A DNA stretch of 64,000 nt from CBDFMG01 sp965221205 [NCBI: bacterium] (lineage in GTDB: Bacteria > SM23-31). The translations under genes and the position numbers were made by a program. The stretch is taken from NCBI GenBank assembly GCA_965221205.1, contig OZ244870.1:1860001-1924000 (forward strand), written 5' to 3'. How positions within the stretch are numbered: position 1 is the first letter of the stretch; every line of letters starts with the position of its first letter. The notes beneath the pieces are model-generated. The model was not told the DNA's origin and did no database searches. It saw only the letters and a program-made list of their open reading frames with translations. Positions 44,763 to 54,407 of this stretch are shown piece after piece.

Positions 44763-45857
44763 ATGAGGAATCAACGAGTGGCGATATTGAAACACATAGA
44801 GTGGCGTGGTAAAAAATTATTGCTTTTCGCATTACGTTCTATTATGCGGTATGGTGAACATTTCTCCCATCTTCACGACAAAAAAAATAATATTAGAAAA
44901 ATATTATTGTTGAGATTAGAGTGCAAAATGGGGAATCATGTTATGACGACCTTTTTGCCCGAAGCACTCAAAGAAATTTACCCGGAGGCGGAAATCGATG
45001 TGTGTATCCATGAGGCAATGGTCTCAATTTGGGACCACAATGCGTATATCAATAGATTAATACCATTTTGCCAAAAAGCATATTTTTTCAACCCTTTCAA
45101 GTTAATAGCGTTACTTTTGTCAATTCGAAAATCTAGATATGATGTTGCCATAAGTTGTAGTACTCCATCGGGATTTTCATTATCAAATGGTTTAATGACA
45201 CGTTTAACAGGTGGAACTTATCGGGTAGGATTTCTGACAGGAGAGAGCAGCACTTTTTTGAATTGCACAGTAATTTCCGAAAATGATAAGCATTATATTG
45301 ACATCATACACAATTTGCTGACGCTCTTAACACCCATCAGAAATACGTATGCCCCAAAAATATATCTTACTGATTCTGAGGTTGCCCAAGCGAAAGAAAA
45401 TCTTATTAAAATGGATGTGAATGAGAGTGATAAACTAGTAATATTTTGGGTGGGAGCTGGAGTTGCCAAGCAGTGGAATATAGAAAATTTTGTGTCACTC
45501 GCCAATTTACTTCGGGAGCATAATTCATATAAAATAGTGTTTCTGTGCGGTCCGATGGAAAAAGAACTTTATGAATACTTAGTGACCAACGAATCTGAAA
45601 CTTCTTTATACATTGATGATTTCAGATTGTTAGCCGGATTAATACATTGCTGTACACTTTTTGTCTCCGGAGATACCGGACCTTTACATTTATCGGCTGC
45701 GTTGAGAATACACACGGTTGGAGTATACCTGATAAATAATTACTCTGTGTATGGTTACGATGATGGGTTACATCATAAAGTAGTAGACCTTTCTGATGAA
45801 CATGATAATGTTCAGAAAGTTGTTAAAGCGTGTGACGAAATTATGTTACACGTTTAG
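44763..45857 (+). CDS. Glycosyltransferase family 9 (heptosyltransferase-like)
   Basis: 364 residues from the ATG; a GTG at 44778 with GATGAGGAA upstream is an equally good start. The C-terminal half has the GT9 donor-site pattern: VIFWVGAG ... KQWNIENFVSLANLL ... FLCGPMEK ... FVSGDTGPLHLSAAL. Such enzymes add heptose or related sugars to LPS core in the cytoplasm. The N-terminal half KILLLRLECKMGNHVMTTFLPEAL fits the acceptor domain. Three bases after the MsbA-like gene. Confidence 0.8.
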   Translation: MRNQRVAILKHIEWRGKKLLLFALRSIMRYGEHFSHLHDKKNNIRKILLLRLECKMGNHVMTTFLPEALKEIYPEAEIDVCIHEAMVSIWDHNAYINRLIPFCQKAYFFNPFKLIALLLSIRKSRYDVAISCSTPSGFSLSNGLMTRLTGGTYRVGFLTGESSTFLNCTVISENDKHYIDIIHNLLTLLTPIRNTYAPKIYLTDSEVAQAKENLIKMDVNESDKLVIFWVGAGVAKQWNIENFVSLANLLREHNSYKIVFLCGPMEKELYEYLVTNESETSLYIDDFRLLAGLIHCCTLFVSGDTGPLHLSAALRIHTVGVYLINNYSVYGYDDGLHHKVVDLSDEHDNVQKVVKACDEIMLHV

Positions 45858-45868
45858 CGATATAAATT

Positions 45869-46669
45869 ATGACGATTGTTAATAAGTACATCGGACTTGA
45901 TGATTTTAATTTAACGCAGTTTAAAATTATTCTTGACGACCTTCATAGCTTTTTGAAGGTCTCCACCAAAAAAAGAAAATCTGCCGAACGATGCCGTGGT
46001 AATTCTCTGCTTGAACCGGCAGTCTTTGAGTCTTATAAACACTGGGATAATCCCTGGGCAATATCCAATGCTGATTTGAAAAGTGATATGAAAATACTTG
46101 ATTGCGGATCGGGAAGAGGAGTACTGCAATTTTATCTTGCCAGCAAAGGATTAGATGTCCATGCAATAGACATTAGCAACCTCCGTTCAGGAATAGTAAA
46201 GAATTTAAAATCGCGATTAAATAGGATCGGCATCCCTTTCGCCATAAATCCGAATAAGGTTCACAGAAAATTAAATAGAAAATATAACGTAATGGTGAAG
46301 TTTAATCAGGAAAGTGCAGAAGCACTTTCTTATCCTGATAACTTTTTTGAGAGGATATTCAGTATTTCAGTTATCGAACATATGGAAGACCAGGTAATAG
46401 CTGATTCTATGAAAGAAATGGAACGGGTACTTAAACCGGGAGGACTTTTGTTGCTTACCTTCGATTACCATCCGCATCCCAATGATGCAATAATCGGTTT
46501 TACTCAAGAAGATTTTGAAAATAAAGTCTTAAAGCAATGCAATTTGCATATAATTGGCAATGAACCAGATTATACTATTTCCGATTGGAATCAATATATT
46601 GAAAACGTCAATAATTTTTTCAGAACTCACAATCCCAATACATCATATGGAGTAATACTCCAGAAATAA
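45869..46669 (+). CDS. SAM-dependent methyltransferase (class I)
   Basis: 266 residues. Motif I LDCGSGRGVLQFYLA near residue 76, then AIDIS, SYPDNFFERIFSISVIEHM and MKEMERVLKPGGLLLLTFDY: the standard layout of small-molecule or glycan methyltransferases. Its place between two GT9 genes suggests that it modifies a surface sugar or lipid carrier. Substrate cannot be read. Confidence 0.8.
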   Translation: MTIVNKYIGLDDFNLTQFKIILDDLHSFLKVSTKKRKSAERCRGNSLLEPAVFESYKHWDNPWAISNADLKSDMKILDCGSGRGVLQFYLASKGLDVHAIDISNLRSGIVKNLKSRLNRIGIPFAINPNKVHRKLNRKYNVMVKFNQESAEALSYPDNFFERIFSISVIEHMEDQVIADSMKEMERVLKPGGLLLLTFDYHPHPNDAIIGFTQEDFENKVLKQCNLHIIGNEPDYTISDWNQYIENVNNFFRTHNPNTSYGVILQK

Positions 46670-46719
46670 GACTTAAGAAGAGCGTATTAAGTGATCCGGA
46701 ACAATATCCAAATAACGTA

Positions 46720-47781
46720 ATGCTGAAAGACATTAAGAAAATTTTAATTATTCAATTCAGGCCAATTGGAGATGTGCTCCTTTGCACCCCCATGATTTCA
46801 CTGCTTAGAAAACACTATCTGCAGGCACACATTGCATTCATGGTTGAACCACTTGCAGGCCAGATACTAGAAAATAATCCGAACCTTGATGAAATAATCT
46901 ATTATCGGTATAAAAAGGATGATATTCTGGGATATTTGAAATTTTTTCGCGAAACAGGGAAAAATAATTGGGACCTTGTCATCGATGCTTTCGGAACTCC
47001 CGGAACTGCCTGGGCAACACTGTTTTCAAAAGCACCGGTTAAGGTTGGCTATGATGTCCGGGTAAGAAAGTATGCCTATACACACAGAGTGAGCACACAA
47101 CAACCTGAGCGTTATAGCGCACTAAAAAAACTTGCACTCCTCAAAGCAATAGGCATCGATGATGAGATCCAAGAGCTGACGCTCTGCCTTCATAAAGCTG
47201 AATTAGCATATGCAGATGAGTATTTCAATTCGGAACAAATCGATACTTCCCGGCTGACTGTTTGTTGTGCTCCGGCATCGAAACGTGAGTCACGCGCTTG
47301 GCTGCCGAATCGTTGGGCTGAGCTTGGAGACCTACTCATGGAAATCTGTGAGGCGAATATCATTCTTCTCTGGGGGCCGGGAGAGGAGCAACTCATGCAG
47401 GTTATTGCCGAATCGATGATAGCAAAGCCATATATAATACCGAAGACAAATCTTCGTGAAATGTCTGCAATCATTGAAAAATCGCATTGTGTGGTTTCAA
47501 ACAGCAGCGGACCCGGACATATTGCGGCGGCAGTGGGTATACCGACGGTCACTATTCACGGACCAACTACTCCGGTAACCTGGACCTACCCGGATCCCAA
47601 AAGTCATAGATATGTTCAGGGGGATGTTCCCTGTATTGAGTGTAACAACAGTGAATGTATCTTTCCCAAAAATGATCCGAAGTTTATGCAGTGTATGGAA
47701 ATTGTTAGTGCAACGGATGTAGCAGACCAAATGAAATCTATACCCGTACTTAATTCATTTTTTCCCGCTGAGATTGTTTGA
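46720..47781 (+). CDS. Glycosyltransferase family 9 (heptosyltransferase-like)
   Basis: 353 residues. Starts KILIIQFRPIGDVLLCTPMISLLRK, the classic GT9 N terminus, and has PNRWAELGDLL, WGPGEEQLM and SNSSGPGHIAAAVGIPTVTIHGPTTP in the donor half. Near the C terminus a cysteine group (CIECNNSEC, then C) resembles the one in other heptosyltransferases. Part of the LPS cluster. Confidence 0.85.
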   Translation: MLKDIKKILIIQFRPIGDVLLCTPMISLLRKHYLQAHIAFMVEPLAGQILENNPNLDEIIYYRYKKDDILGYLKFFRETGKNNWDLVIDAFGTPGTAWATLFSKAPVKVGYDVRVRKYAYTHRVSTQQPERYSALKKLALLKAIGIDDEIQELTLCLHKAELAYADEYFNSEQIDTSRLTVCCAPASKRESRAWLPNRWAELGDLLMEICEANIILLWGPGEEQLMQVIAESMIAKPYIIPKTNLREMSAIIEKSHCVVSNSSGPGHIAAAVGIPTVTIHGPTTPVTWTYPDPKSHRYVQGDVPCIECNNSECIFPKNDPKFMQCMEIVSATDVADQMKSIPVLNSFFPAEIV

Positions 47782-47813
47782 AACGAATATGATGAGATAA
47801 GAGATAATTACAT

Positions 47814-48929
47814 ATGACGATAGAAATTCCAGAATGTAAACAGTTTACAGGATATAAACCGTGTCATCCCGGTGAACAAGGTGAAGCATGTGTGAATCCT
47901 GAACCTATGGGGACAAAAATTCTTATCATCAACCTCGGAGCACTTGGTGCCGTACTAATGACAACAACGATATTGCCGGCACTGAAACGAAAATTTCCAG
48001 AGTCTACAATTCACTGGTTGACCGAACCGAGAGCCGCAGAGCTTTTACAACACAATCCAAATATTGATTTTATACATCATTGGGGAGTCGGTTCTTTGCT
48101 TACGCTACAGCAAATGCAGTTTGATATCGTCTGTAATAGTGATAAAATTCAGGAAATGTGTGCATTGACGAATGTGCTTAATGCAAAAGAGAAACTTGGT
48201 TACGGTCTGAATAAGGATGGTGTCATGATTCCTCTCAATGACGGTGCAGGCTATAATTACCGGATGGGAATCGATAATAAACTTAAATTTCAACACAATA
48301 CACGAACGTATCCCAATATTCTCAGAGAGACGTTTGAACTCGATAAAACAATTGATCCATACGTATTCCGATTTTCGGGTGAAGAGAAAAAACGTATCGA
48401 TCAACTTCGTGAAGATTTCTGCCTGTACAAGGATAAACCGGTTGTCGGCATTAATACTGGATGCTCAAACTTATATCCTAACAAAAAGATGCCGGAAAAC
48501 GAATTGAAAAAAATAATCGGTTGGCTCTTCGAAAGAGATCGTTCACAGTCTATTCTCCTGCTTGGCGGAATAGAGGATACCGAAAGAAACAGTGCTCTTG
48601 CCGGAGAATTCGAAAATATCGTCATAAATACGCCTACAACTGAAGGGCTGAGGTCGGGCATGGGGTATGTTGATCTCTGTGACATAGTTTGTACCGGTGA
48701 TTCTTTAGGAATGCATATGGCAATTGGTTTAGAGAAAAAAGTGATTGCATGGTACAATGTCACCTGTGCACAGGAAATTGAATTTTATGGTCGCGGTATT
48801 AAGTTAGAATCAGGCGTTGACTGTTCACCCTGCTGGAAAAAAATATGTGATAACGGGTTAATCTGTTACGAGGAGGATATCAGTGGTTCCGTTGTTAAGG
48901 CAATAGAATCACTTGAAGCAAAGGTATAA
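47814..48929 (+). CDS. Glycosyltransferase family 9 with Cys-rich termini
   Basis: 371 residues. After an N-terminal extension of about 35 residues with three cysteines (CKQFTGYKPCHPGEQGEAC) comes ILIINLGALGAVLMTTTILPALKRKFPE, the GT9 start. The donor half has VGINTGCSNLYPNKKMPENEL, LLLGGIEDTERN and CTGDSLGMHMAIGL. The C terminus carries four more cysteines (CSPCWKKICDNGLIC). The two Cys groups could bind metal together. Third GT9 gene of the cluster. Confidence 0.8.
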   Translation: MTIEIPECKQFTGYKPCHPGEQGEACVNPEPMGTKILIINLGALGAVLMTTTILPALKRKFPESTIHWLTEPRAAELLQHNPNIDFIHHWGVGSLLTLQQMQFDIVCNSDKIQEMCALTNVLNAKEKLGYGLNKDGVMIPLNDGAGYNYRMGIDNKLKFQHNTRTYPNILRETFELDKTIDPYVFRFSGEEKKRIDQLREDFCLYKDKPVVGINTGCSNLYPNKKMPENELKKIIGWLFERDRSQSILLLGGIEDTERNSALAGEFENIVINTPTTEGLRSGMGYVDLCDIVCTGDSLGMHMAIGLEKKVIAWYNVTCAQEIEFYGRGIKLESGVDCSPCWKKICDNGLICYEEDISGSVVKAIESLEAKV

Positions 48930-48935
48930 AAAGCA

Positions 48936-49820
48936 CTATTTGAGGAGCTTGTAGCTTTTGTGTTCACCGAAACGATAACCGCTAACAGACTCGATTTTAT
49001 TAAGTATCCGGTGTTTGAGTGGTGTGTGTTTGAGGTTTGCCGATTGGTTAAATGTGAAATCCCAATCCTGTTGAGTAATCCTGTTTTTCATAACAGAAGG
49101 GTGGTCACCGGTAAACGGTCTCAAAGAATCGATTGCACTGTAGTCGAATTCACTATCGTCTTTGACATTATTGTCTAGCCACTCGTCTGAGTGCCATAAC
49201 AGGTTAAACCATCGCTGTTTCGATTGTTGTTTTTGAGGAGACTTGACCCAGCCGTAATGATATACATAGGCATCGAGCGGTTTCACTTTCAATCGCCTGC
49301 CGTCGATTCGGAAACCCTGTGCGTCTTTATGTGAAATGATATTCTTGTTGTTACGAATAACGCGGATTTCATTTCTATACCATTGGCGAGTAGAACCGAC
49401 ATAGTCGTAGCTGCCGTAAAAATGCAAATAATTAAAGAGAAGACCTTCGACTAACTGATCGGAATGATAACGCTGAGTCGCTTCACGAATGCTGGGAAGA
49501 TATTGCTCATGAACTACCTCATCTGCCTGAATATAGAAGCACCAATTACCGATGCAGTGAGAAAATGCAATATCGGTTTGCTGTGCAAGAACCTGACCTC
49601 CTATACGGAGCTTTTCGTCCCAGACAGATTCAACAATCTTTATTTTCTCAGAACCGATTGAAGTAATGAGGGAAAGCGTATCATCATCAGAATTGCCGAC
49701 ATTAACGATGAATTCATCACATATCGGCAGGATTGACGTTATGGCTTCAACAACTGGATAATCGAACTTGACAGCGTTCCGTATGAAGGTAAAACCACTG
49801 ATTGTGCTTGAATTGTCCAT
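48936..49820 (-). CDS. Glycosyltransferase family 2
   Basis: 294 residues from the ATG at 49820; a GTG nine bases upstream is possible, and longer forms run into the divergent gene. GT-A fold: SGFTFIRNAVKFDYPVVEAI at the start, then CDEFIVNVGNSDDDTL and the metal-binding QADEVVHEQY segment (QADE in place of DxD). The C-terminal half (WYRNEIRVIRNNKNI, YVYHYGWVK) suits a family 2 enzyme of surface-glycan synthesis. It is the only minus-strand gene of the cluster; its 3' end abuts that of the preceding GT9 gene with only a few bases between. Confidence 0.75.
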   Translation of the reverse strand: MDNSSTISGFTFIRNAVKFDYPVVEAITSILPICDEFIVNVGNSDDDTLSLITSIGSEKIKIVESVWDEKLRIGGQVLAQQTDIAFSHCIGNWCFYIQADEVVHEQYLPSIREATQRYHSDQLVEGLLFNYLHFYGSYDYVGSTRQWYRNEIRVIRNNKNIISHKDAQGFRIDGRRLKVKPLDAYVYHYGWVKSPQKQQSKQRWFNLLWHSDEWLDNNVKDDSEFDYSAIDSLRPFTGDHPSVMKNRITQQDWDFTFNQSANLKHTPLKHRILNKIESVSGYRFGEHKSYKLLK

Positions 49821-49867
49821 AGGTGTCACTAATATACGGAACAGAGAGCGTTGATTCAATAGAAACG

Positions 49868-50998
49868 ATGAAGATACTTTTTTTATATTATTCATCTTGG
49901 TGGAATGCAACCGCATACTATAGTGTGACTCTTGCTCATGGTTTACAGGATGCAGGGCATGAGGTGTGGTTCGGAACAGACAAGGATGTGCCTGCGGCCC
50001 AAAAAGCTAATGAAAAAGACCTACGGATATTCGACGTTAAACTACAAACGATGAATCCGATTAAGATCGCAATTGAAGTAGCCCGTTTAACTCGGTTAGT
50101 CAAAAAAGAAAAAATCGACATAGTAAACGCGGTAAGCCCGCCGGGACATTTGTTTCATTTTTGGGGGAGTATACTATTCGGTTTAAATGTTCCTCTTGTC
50201 CGCACCTGTTGCGATGCACGGAAACCAAAAAATCACTGGTTTAATAACCATTTGTATTCGCAATGGGCCGATTGGCTTATTTTTCCTTGTAAAGCAAACT
50301 TCGAGCGGTACTATGAAGTCTTGAAAATGCCACCGCAAAAAACATCAGTTGTCTATGCTGGAATTGACGTAGCGGCATTTGATAATAGCAAGCAGGGAAA
50401 CAAAGCGACCGATTCAATCAAAACTGATAAAAATCAAAAGATTGTCGGCATTGTCGGCCGCCTTTCCCCGGAAAAGGGACACCGACATTTTCTCCATGTT
50501 GTTGCAAAAGTTGCCGCAAGAGTCAAAAATGTCAGATTTGTCATAGTCGGTCAGGAATTCCAGGTTAAAACCGATTCGCTTAGTCAGCTTGCAGAAAGTC
50601 TCGGCATTGCAGATAAAGTACATTTCACCGGATATGTAGAAAATGCATGTGCAGCAATTGATGAATTTACTATAGGCGTAATCACATCACGTTTTTCCGA
50701 AACCATTGCCCGGGTTGCGCTGGAATACATGACTGCTCGAAAGCCTGTTATAGCGACAAATGTAAATGTTCTGGAAGAGATCATTAAGCATGAAAAAACG
50801 GGGATGGTTTTCGAGATAGATGACATTATTGGAATGGCTGAGCAAATTACGGTACTCTTGGATGATGAATCGAAATGCCGCGAATGGGGACAGAGTGCTA
50901 GGGCTGAGGTAGAGGAGTTCTATACAATCGAATCAATAGCCGAGAAAACAATAACGGTTTACAATAAGGTTCTTGATGGACGAAAAGCCGGTAATTAG
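49868..50998 (+). CDS. Glycosyltransferase family 4
   Basis: 376 residues from the ATG at 49868. GT-B fold: KILFLYYSSWWNATAYYSVTLAHGLQDAGHEV at the N terminus, then VGIVGRLSPEKGHRHFLHVVAKV and the E-x7-E region RVALEYMTARKPVIATNV. Nucleotide-sugar-dependent transferase of surface glycans. Only 47 bases separate it from the divergent family 2 gene, so both promoters must overlap there. It overlaps the next gene by 23 bases. Confidence 0.8.
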   Translation: MKILFLYYSSWWNATAYYSVTLAHGLQDAGHEVWFGTDKDVPAAQKANEKDLRIFDVKLQTMNPIKIAIEVARLTRLVKKEKIDIVNAVSPPGHLFHFWGSILFGLNVPLVRTCCDARKPKNHWFNNHLYSQWADWLIFPCKANFERYYEVLKMPPQKTSVVYAGIDVAAFDNSKQGNKATDSIKTDKNQKIVGIVGRLSPEKGHRHFLHVVAKVAARVKNVRFVIVGQEFQVKTDSLSQLAESLGIADKVHFTGYVENACAAIDEFTIGVITSRFSETIARVALEYMTARKPVIATNVNVLEEIIKHEKTGMVFEIDDIIGMAEQITVLLDDESKCREWGQSARAEVEEFYTIESIAEKTITVYNKVLDGRKAGN

Positions 50999-52127
50999 TA
51001 AACTGCGAATATTGACCATTGTGTTTTCGAAGTCTTGGGGCGGACTTGAAATGGTTGCATGCAATGTTGCCCGAGAATTGAACGATTTAGGGCACGAAGT
51101 AGCAATTGTATCCGCAGCGAATTCACCTATAAGTAAATATTGTTCGGATCACAATACATCACATATTGCCATGTCGCCTTTGATTAAATATTGCGATTTT
51201 ATTACCGCATGGAGGCTGGCAAGAATAATGGAAGAAAAACAGATCGATATTATACATGTGTATATTTCAAAAGATTTAAGCACAATAGGATTAGCGAAAA
51301 AAATTGCCGGCAGGGGGAAAGTGGTATTTTCACAACATATGGATTCCCATTACCCGAAAAAAGATATTTTTCATCGATGGGTGTTTGGCAAAGTGGATAT
51401 GATTACTACTGCTACAAAAGCAGTCCGACAGCACGTTCTTGACCATACCCGCATGTCTCACAGCAAGGTTACCTGCATTTATAATGGGGTAAATCTCGAA
51501 AAATTTAATCCGCATGTTGCCTCGATTAACCGGAAAGACTATATGATTCCTAAAAATGCTAATATTGTAGGGATTGTTGGGAGACTTGACCGTCTGAAAC
51601 GTCAAGAGCTTTTGGTCAACGCAGCACCAAAGATTCTTAAAATATATCCAGATACTTTTTTTCTCATAATCGGCGAAGAATCCAGAAGCAAGACAGGCAC
51701 CGGATATAAACAGGAACTGATTAATCTAATTACCGGAAAGAATTTGAACGATACATTTCGACTCATTGATTTTGTTCCGGATGTACAGAGGCTGTTAGGA
51801 TTGTTTGATGTTGCCGTGTTAACCACCCCCAAAGAGACATTCGGAATGGTTCTCATTGAAGCGATGGCAATGAAAATTCCGGTTGTTGGAACGAATGCAG
51901 GCGGTGTGCCTGAAATTATTGACAATACTATTAATGGGCTATTGTTTGAGCCGGATGATGTTGAGGATCTCAGTGAGAAAATCATTGCTCTCTTGACCGA
52001 CAATACTGTTCGGGATACAATGGGGAATGAAGGATTTATAAAAGTTCAGGAACAATTCGATCTGAAAAAGAAAATAAGTGAATATGAGCGGATGTTTTAT
52101 ACGCTCCTTGAGCCGGATTTTCATTAA
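50976..52127 (+). CDS. Glycosyltransferase family 4
   Basis: 383 residues from the ATG at 50976. LRILTIVFSKSWGGLEMVACNVARELNDLGHEVAIV is the GT4 N terminus with the GG(L)E acceptor loop; NIVGIVGRLDRLKRQELLV and the donor motif TPKETFGMVLIEAMAMKIPVVGTNAGGVPEII (with the E-x7-E pair) are clear. Overlap with the previous GT4 gene suggests that the two act in sequence. Confidence 0.85.
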   Translation: MDEKPVISKLRILTIVFSKSWGGLEMVACNVARELNDLGHEVAIVSAANSPISKYCSDHNTSHIAMSPLIKYCDFITAWRLARIMEEKQIDIIHVYISKDLSTIGLAKKIAGRGKVVFSQHMDSHYPKKDIFHRWVFGKVDMITTATKAVRQHVLDHTRMSHSKVTCIYNGVNLEKFNPHVASINRKDYMIPKNANIVGIVGRLDRLKRQELLVNAAPKILKIYPDTFFLIIGEESRSKTGTGYKQELINLITGKNLNDTFRLIDFVPDVQRLLGLFDVAVLTTPKETFGMVLIEAMAMKIPVVGTNAGGVPEIIDNTINGLLFEPDDVEDLSEKIIALLTDNTVRDTMGNEGFIKVQEQFDLKKKISEYERMFYTLLEPDFH

Positions 52128-52145
52128 CAGTATTAAATTGCAAAT

Positions 52146-52952
52146 ATGATGAATGATATAATCAAAGCTACGGAAAAACAGCCGGTTTCACTTTGCATGA
52201 TTCTCAAAGATGAAGCAAAAAGAATCGATAAGTGTCTAAAAAAAATAAGCCGTATTGTTGATGAAGTACTTGTTCTCGATACAGGCTCCGAGGATGATAC
52301 GGTTGAAAAGGTAAAAACATACGGTGCACAGGTATTTACCTTCGATTGGGATAATGATTTTAGTAAAGCGCGTAACATACTGCGGGACAGGGCAACAAAT
52401 GATTGGCTCTTATGGATAGACGGAGACGAATTTTTTTCACATGAACTTATTCAGGAAATTTGTGAGAAGCTGAATTCGAACTCTGAAGTAGCCGGGTATT
52501 TTTTCCCGAGAAAAAACTACTTTTTCGGAACCTGGATGAAAAACGGAGGTAACTATCCTAACTATCAGTTGAAAATGTTTAAAAAATCACAGTCTTCGCC
52601 TTATGAATATCGTGTTCATGAAAAAGTACAATTGAAAGGCACTATAGAATTCATGTCGCATCCAATCGACCATTATCCTTATGATTCGGTTGAATCTTAC
52701 TTCAATAAATTCAACCATTATACATCGCTTGACGCATTAAAACTCAAAGATAAAAATGTTCGTATTAACGTTGGAAACACAATTGTCTGGCTACTGATAA
52801 AACCTATTTTGAGATTCACGAGACGATATATATTGAAACAAGGTTTTCGTGACGGTTTTCCTGGTTTTTTTGCAATTGTATTTGATGTTGCAGGATACAT
52901 TGTCCGATATATTAAGCTGTGGGAGCTTGAAAAACAGCAAAAAGAGCAATAA
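52146..52952 (+). CDS. Glycosyltransferase family 2, WaaE/KdtX-like
   Basis: 268 residues. PVSLCMILKDEAKRIDKCLKK at the start, VDEVLVLDTGSEDDTVEKV and LLWIDGDEFFS (the DxD metal site as DGDE) fit the LPS-core beta-glucosyltransferase WaaE group. A basic, hydrophobic C terminus (IKPILRFTRRYILKQGFRDGF) is typical and probably attaches it to the membrane. Last gene of the LPS cluster. Confidence 0.8.
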   Translation: MMNDIIKATEKQPVSLCMILKDEAKRIDKCLKKISRIVDEVLVLDTGSEDDTVEKVKTYGAQVFTFDWDNDFSKARNILRDRATNDWLLWIDGDEFFSHELIQEICEKLNSNSEVAGYFFPRKNYFFGTWMKNGGNYPNYQLKMFKKSQSSPYEYRVHEKVQLKGTIEFMSHPIDHYPYDSVESYFNKFNHYTSLDALKLKDKNVRINVGNTIVWLLIKPILRFTRRYILKQGFRDGFPGFFAIVFDVAGYIVRYIKLWELEKQQKEQ

Positions 52953-53102
52953 AAACAGTGGATATTAGCCACTTTATACATCATAGAATTAAAAAGATCA
53001 ATAGCGGTCTCTCGATTCACAATAAACAACAAGCAAAACAGTATTTCTTCCAAAAAAGTTAAAAAATACTTATGTGTTATTGCCATTAAGGAACTTATAC
53101 TT

Positions 53103-54011
53103 ATGAAACTATTTAGCTATACAAAAAGGGGATGTTCTTCAGTCGGCATAGAGCTAGATGACAGTCGAATCGACTTCAATAAAGCTGCCCAACAGTACAA
53201 TCGGAAAGAGAAACATAATATTCCCCAATCACTAAACCTCAAGGAAATTCTGGAATTTGGATATTATAAAAAATCCTTTCTCAACAAACTTGTCCGTTTT
53301 GTAAACAACAATAAACTCGAAAAGAAGTGCCAAGTTGAACCGCGCTTTACTTTTGAGGTGCCCATCCTTAATCCACAAAAGATTATCTGCCTCGGATTAA
53401 ACTATGCGAAACATGCCAAAGAGTTCGGTGTAGCTAAACCAAAACTACCACTAATCTTTGCAAAACTACCATCATCGTTGCAGAGTCATGGGAAACCGAT
53501 TATTATTCCAAGCTTTGAGCAAGGCAGAGTTGACCATGAACTTGAGCTTGCAATAGTCATTGGGAAAAAAGGCAAAAAGATTTCGCAGAAGCAGGCCGAA
53601 AAATTTATTGCGGGATATACTATACTAAACGATATGACTGCTCGTACGCAGCAGAAAAAAGACATGCAATCAGGAAAACCGTGGGTGACTTTCAAAAGCT
53701 ATGATACATTCACACCACTTGGACCATATTTTACACCACAAGATTTCATAGTCGATCCTAATAATCTTGAATTGCTGCTTACGGTAAATGGTAAATCGAA
53801 GCAGCATTCAAATACATCAGATATGATTCTTAAGATTCCTGGAATTATCGAATATGTTTCAAAATATTTTACACTCTATCCTGGAGACATCATCGCAACA
53901 GGAACTCCTGAAGGTATTTCAGGCGTTAAAGATGGCGATGACGATGACATGGAAGCATTTATAGAAGGTATTGGTTCTTTAAACAACACAGTAGTGAAAG
54001 AAAAAGCATAA
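53103..54011 (+). CDS. Fumarylacetoacetate hydrolase (FAH) family protein
   Basis: 302 residues. The C-terminal FAH fold has the conserved KIICLGLNYAKHAKE, the metal-binding DHELELAIVIGKKGK (two acidic ligands), ILNDMTARTQQ, and GDIIATGTPEGIS. The N-terminal part is the short FAH-N domain. Members split C-C bonds in diketo acids or decarboxylate oxaloacetate; which one cannot be told. It stands alone after the LPS cluster. Confidence 0.85.
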   Translation: MKLFSYTKRGCSSVGIELDDSRIDFNKAAQQYNRKEKHNIPQSLNLKEILEFGYYKKSFLNKLVRFVNNNKLEKKCQVEPRFTFEVPILNPQKIICLGLNYAKHAKEFGVAKPKLPLIFAKLPSSLQSHGKPIIIPSFEQGRVDHELELAIVIGKKGKKISQKQAEKFIAGYTILNDMTARTQQKKDMQSGKPWVTFKSYDTFTPLGPYFTPQDFIVDPNNLELLLTVNGKSKQHSNTSDMILKIPGIIEYVSKYFTLYPGDIIATGTPEGISGVKDGDDDDMEAFIEGIGSLNNTVVKEKA

Positions 54012-54407
54012 TAAAAAAACAGTAGATTAAAATACAACAGAAAACATAGTCATAGTCAGCATTTACGTATCAAACCCTTAACTCAAGTGGATATAGTACG
54101 CTTATTATTGGGGCACTGATAATACAGTTCTTGCGTATTCGTGAAAATGCTTGTGGAATACGGTATAACAATTACAAGCGCCGAATTATTATAATACCTT
54201 ATCGGTAATGGTTAACTGCCATTATTGACACCGTTCAATATTATTTCAGGGTATATTTGACAATTATTTGGTAAATAGTGAAAAATGTATTAATCGTTGC
54301 ATCTTCATCTGATATTTACTATATTAACTTGGGTTCTTGTCCGATATTCTTCCTGCTCCTATGCTTATTTATTGTTTTTCTGTACTTCCTTAAAACTTTA
54401 CAAATAA
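54012..54407. other. Gene-free spacer before radC
   Basis: 396 bases, AT-rich. It holds a loose inverted repeat CGTATTC...GAATACG near 54134-54162 and a possible promoter at 54297-54325. I see no gene or RNA in the rest. Confidence 0.5.
54297..54325 (+). promoter_or_regulatory. Possible promoter of radC
   Basis: TTGCAT, 17-base spacer, TATATT. The -35 box matches the consensus at four of six positions. About 80 bases before the radC start. Confidence 0.4.
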
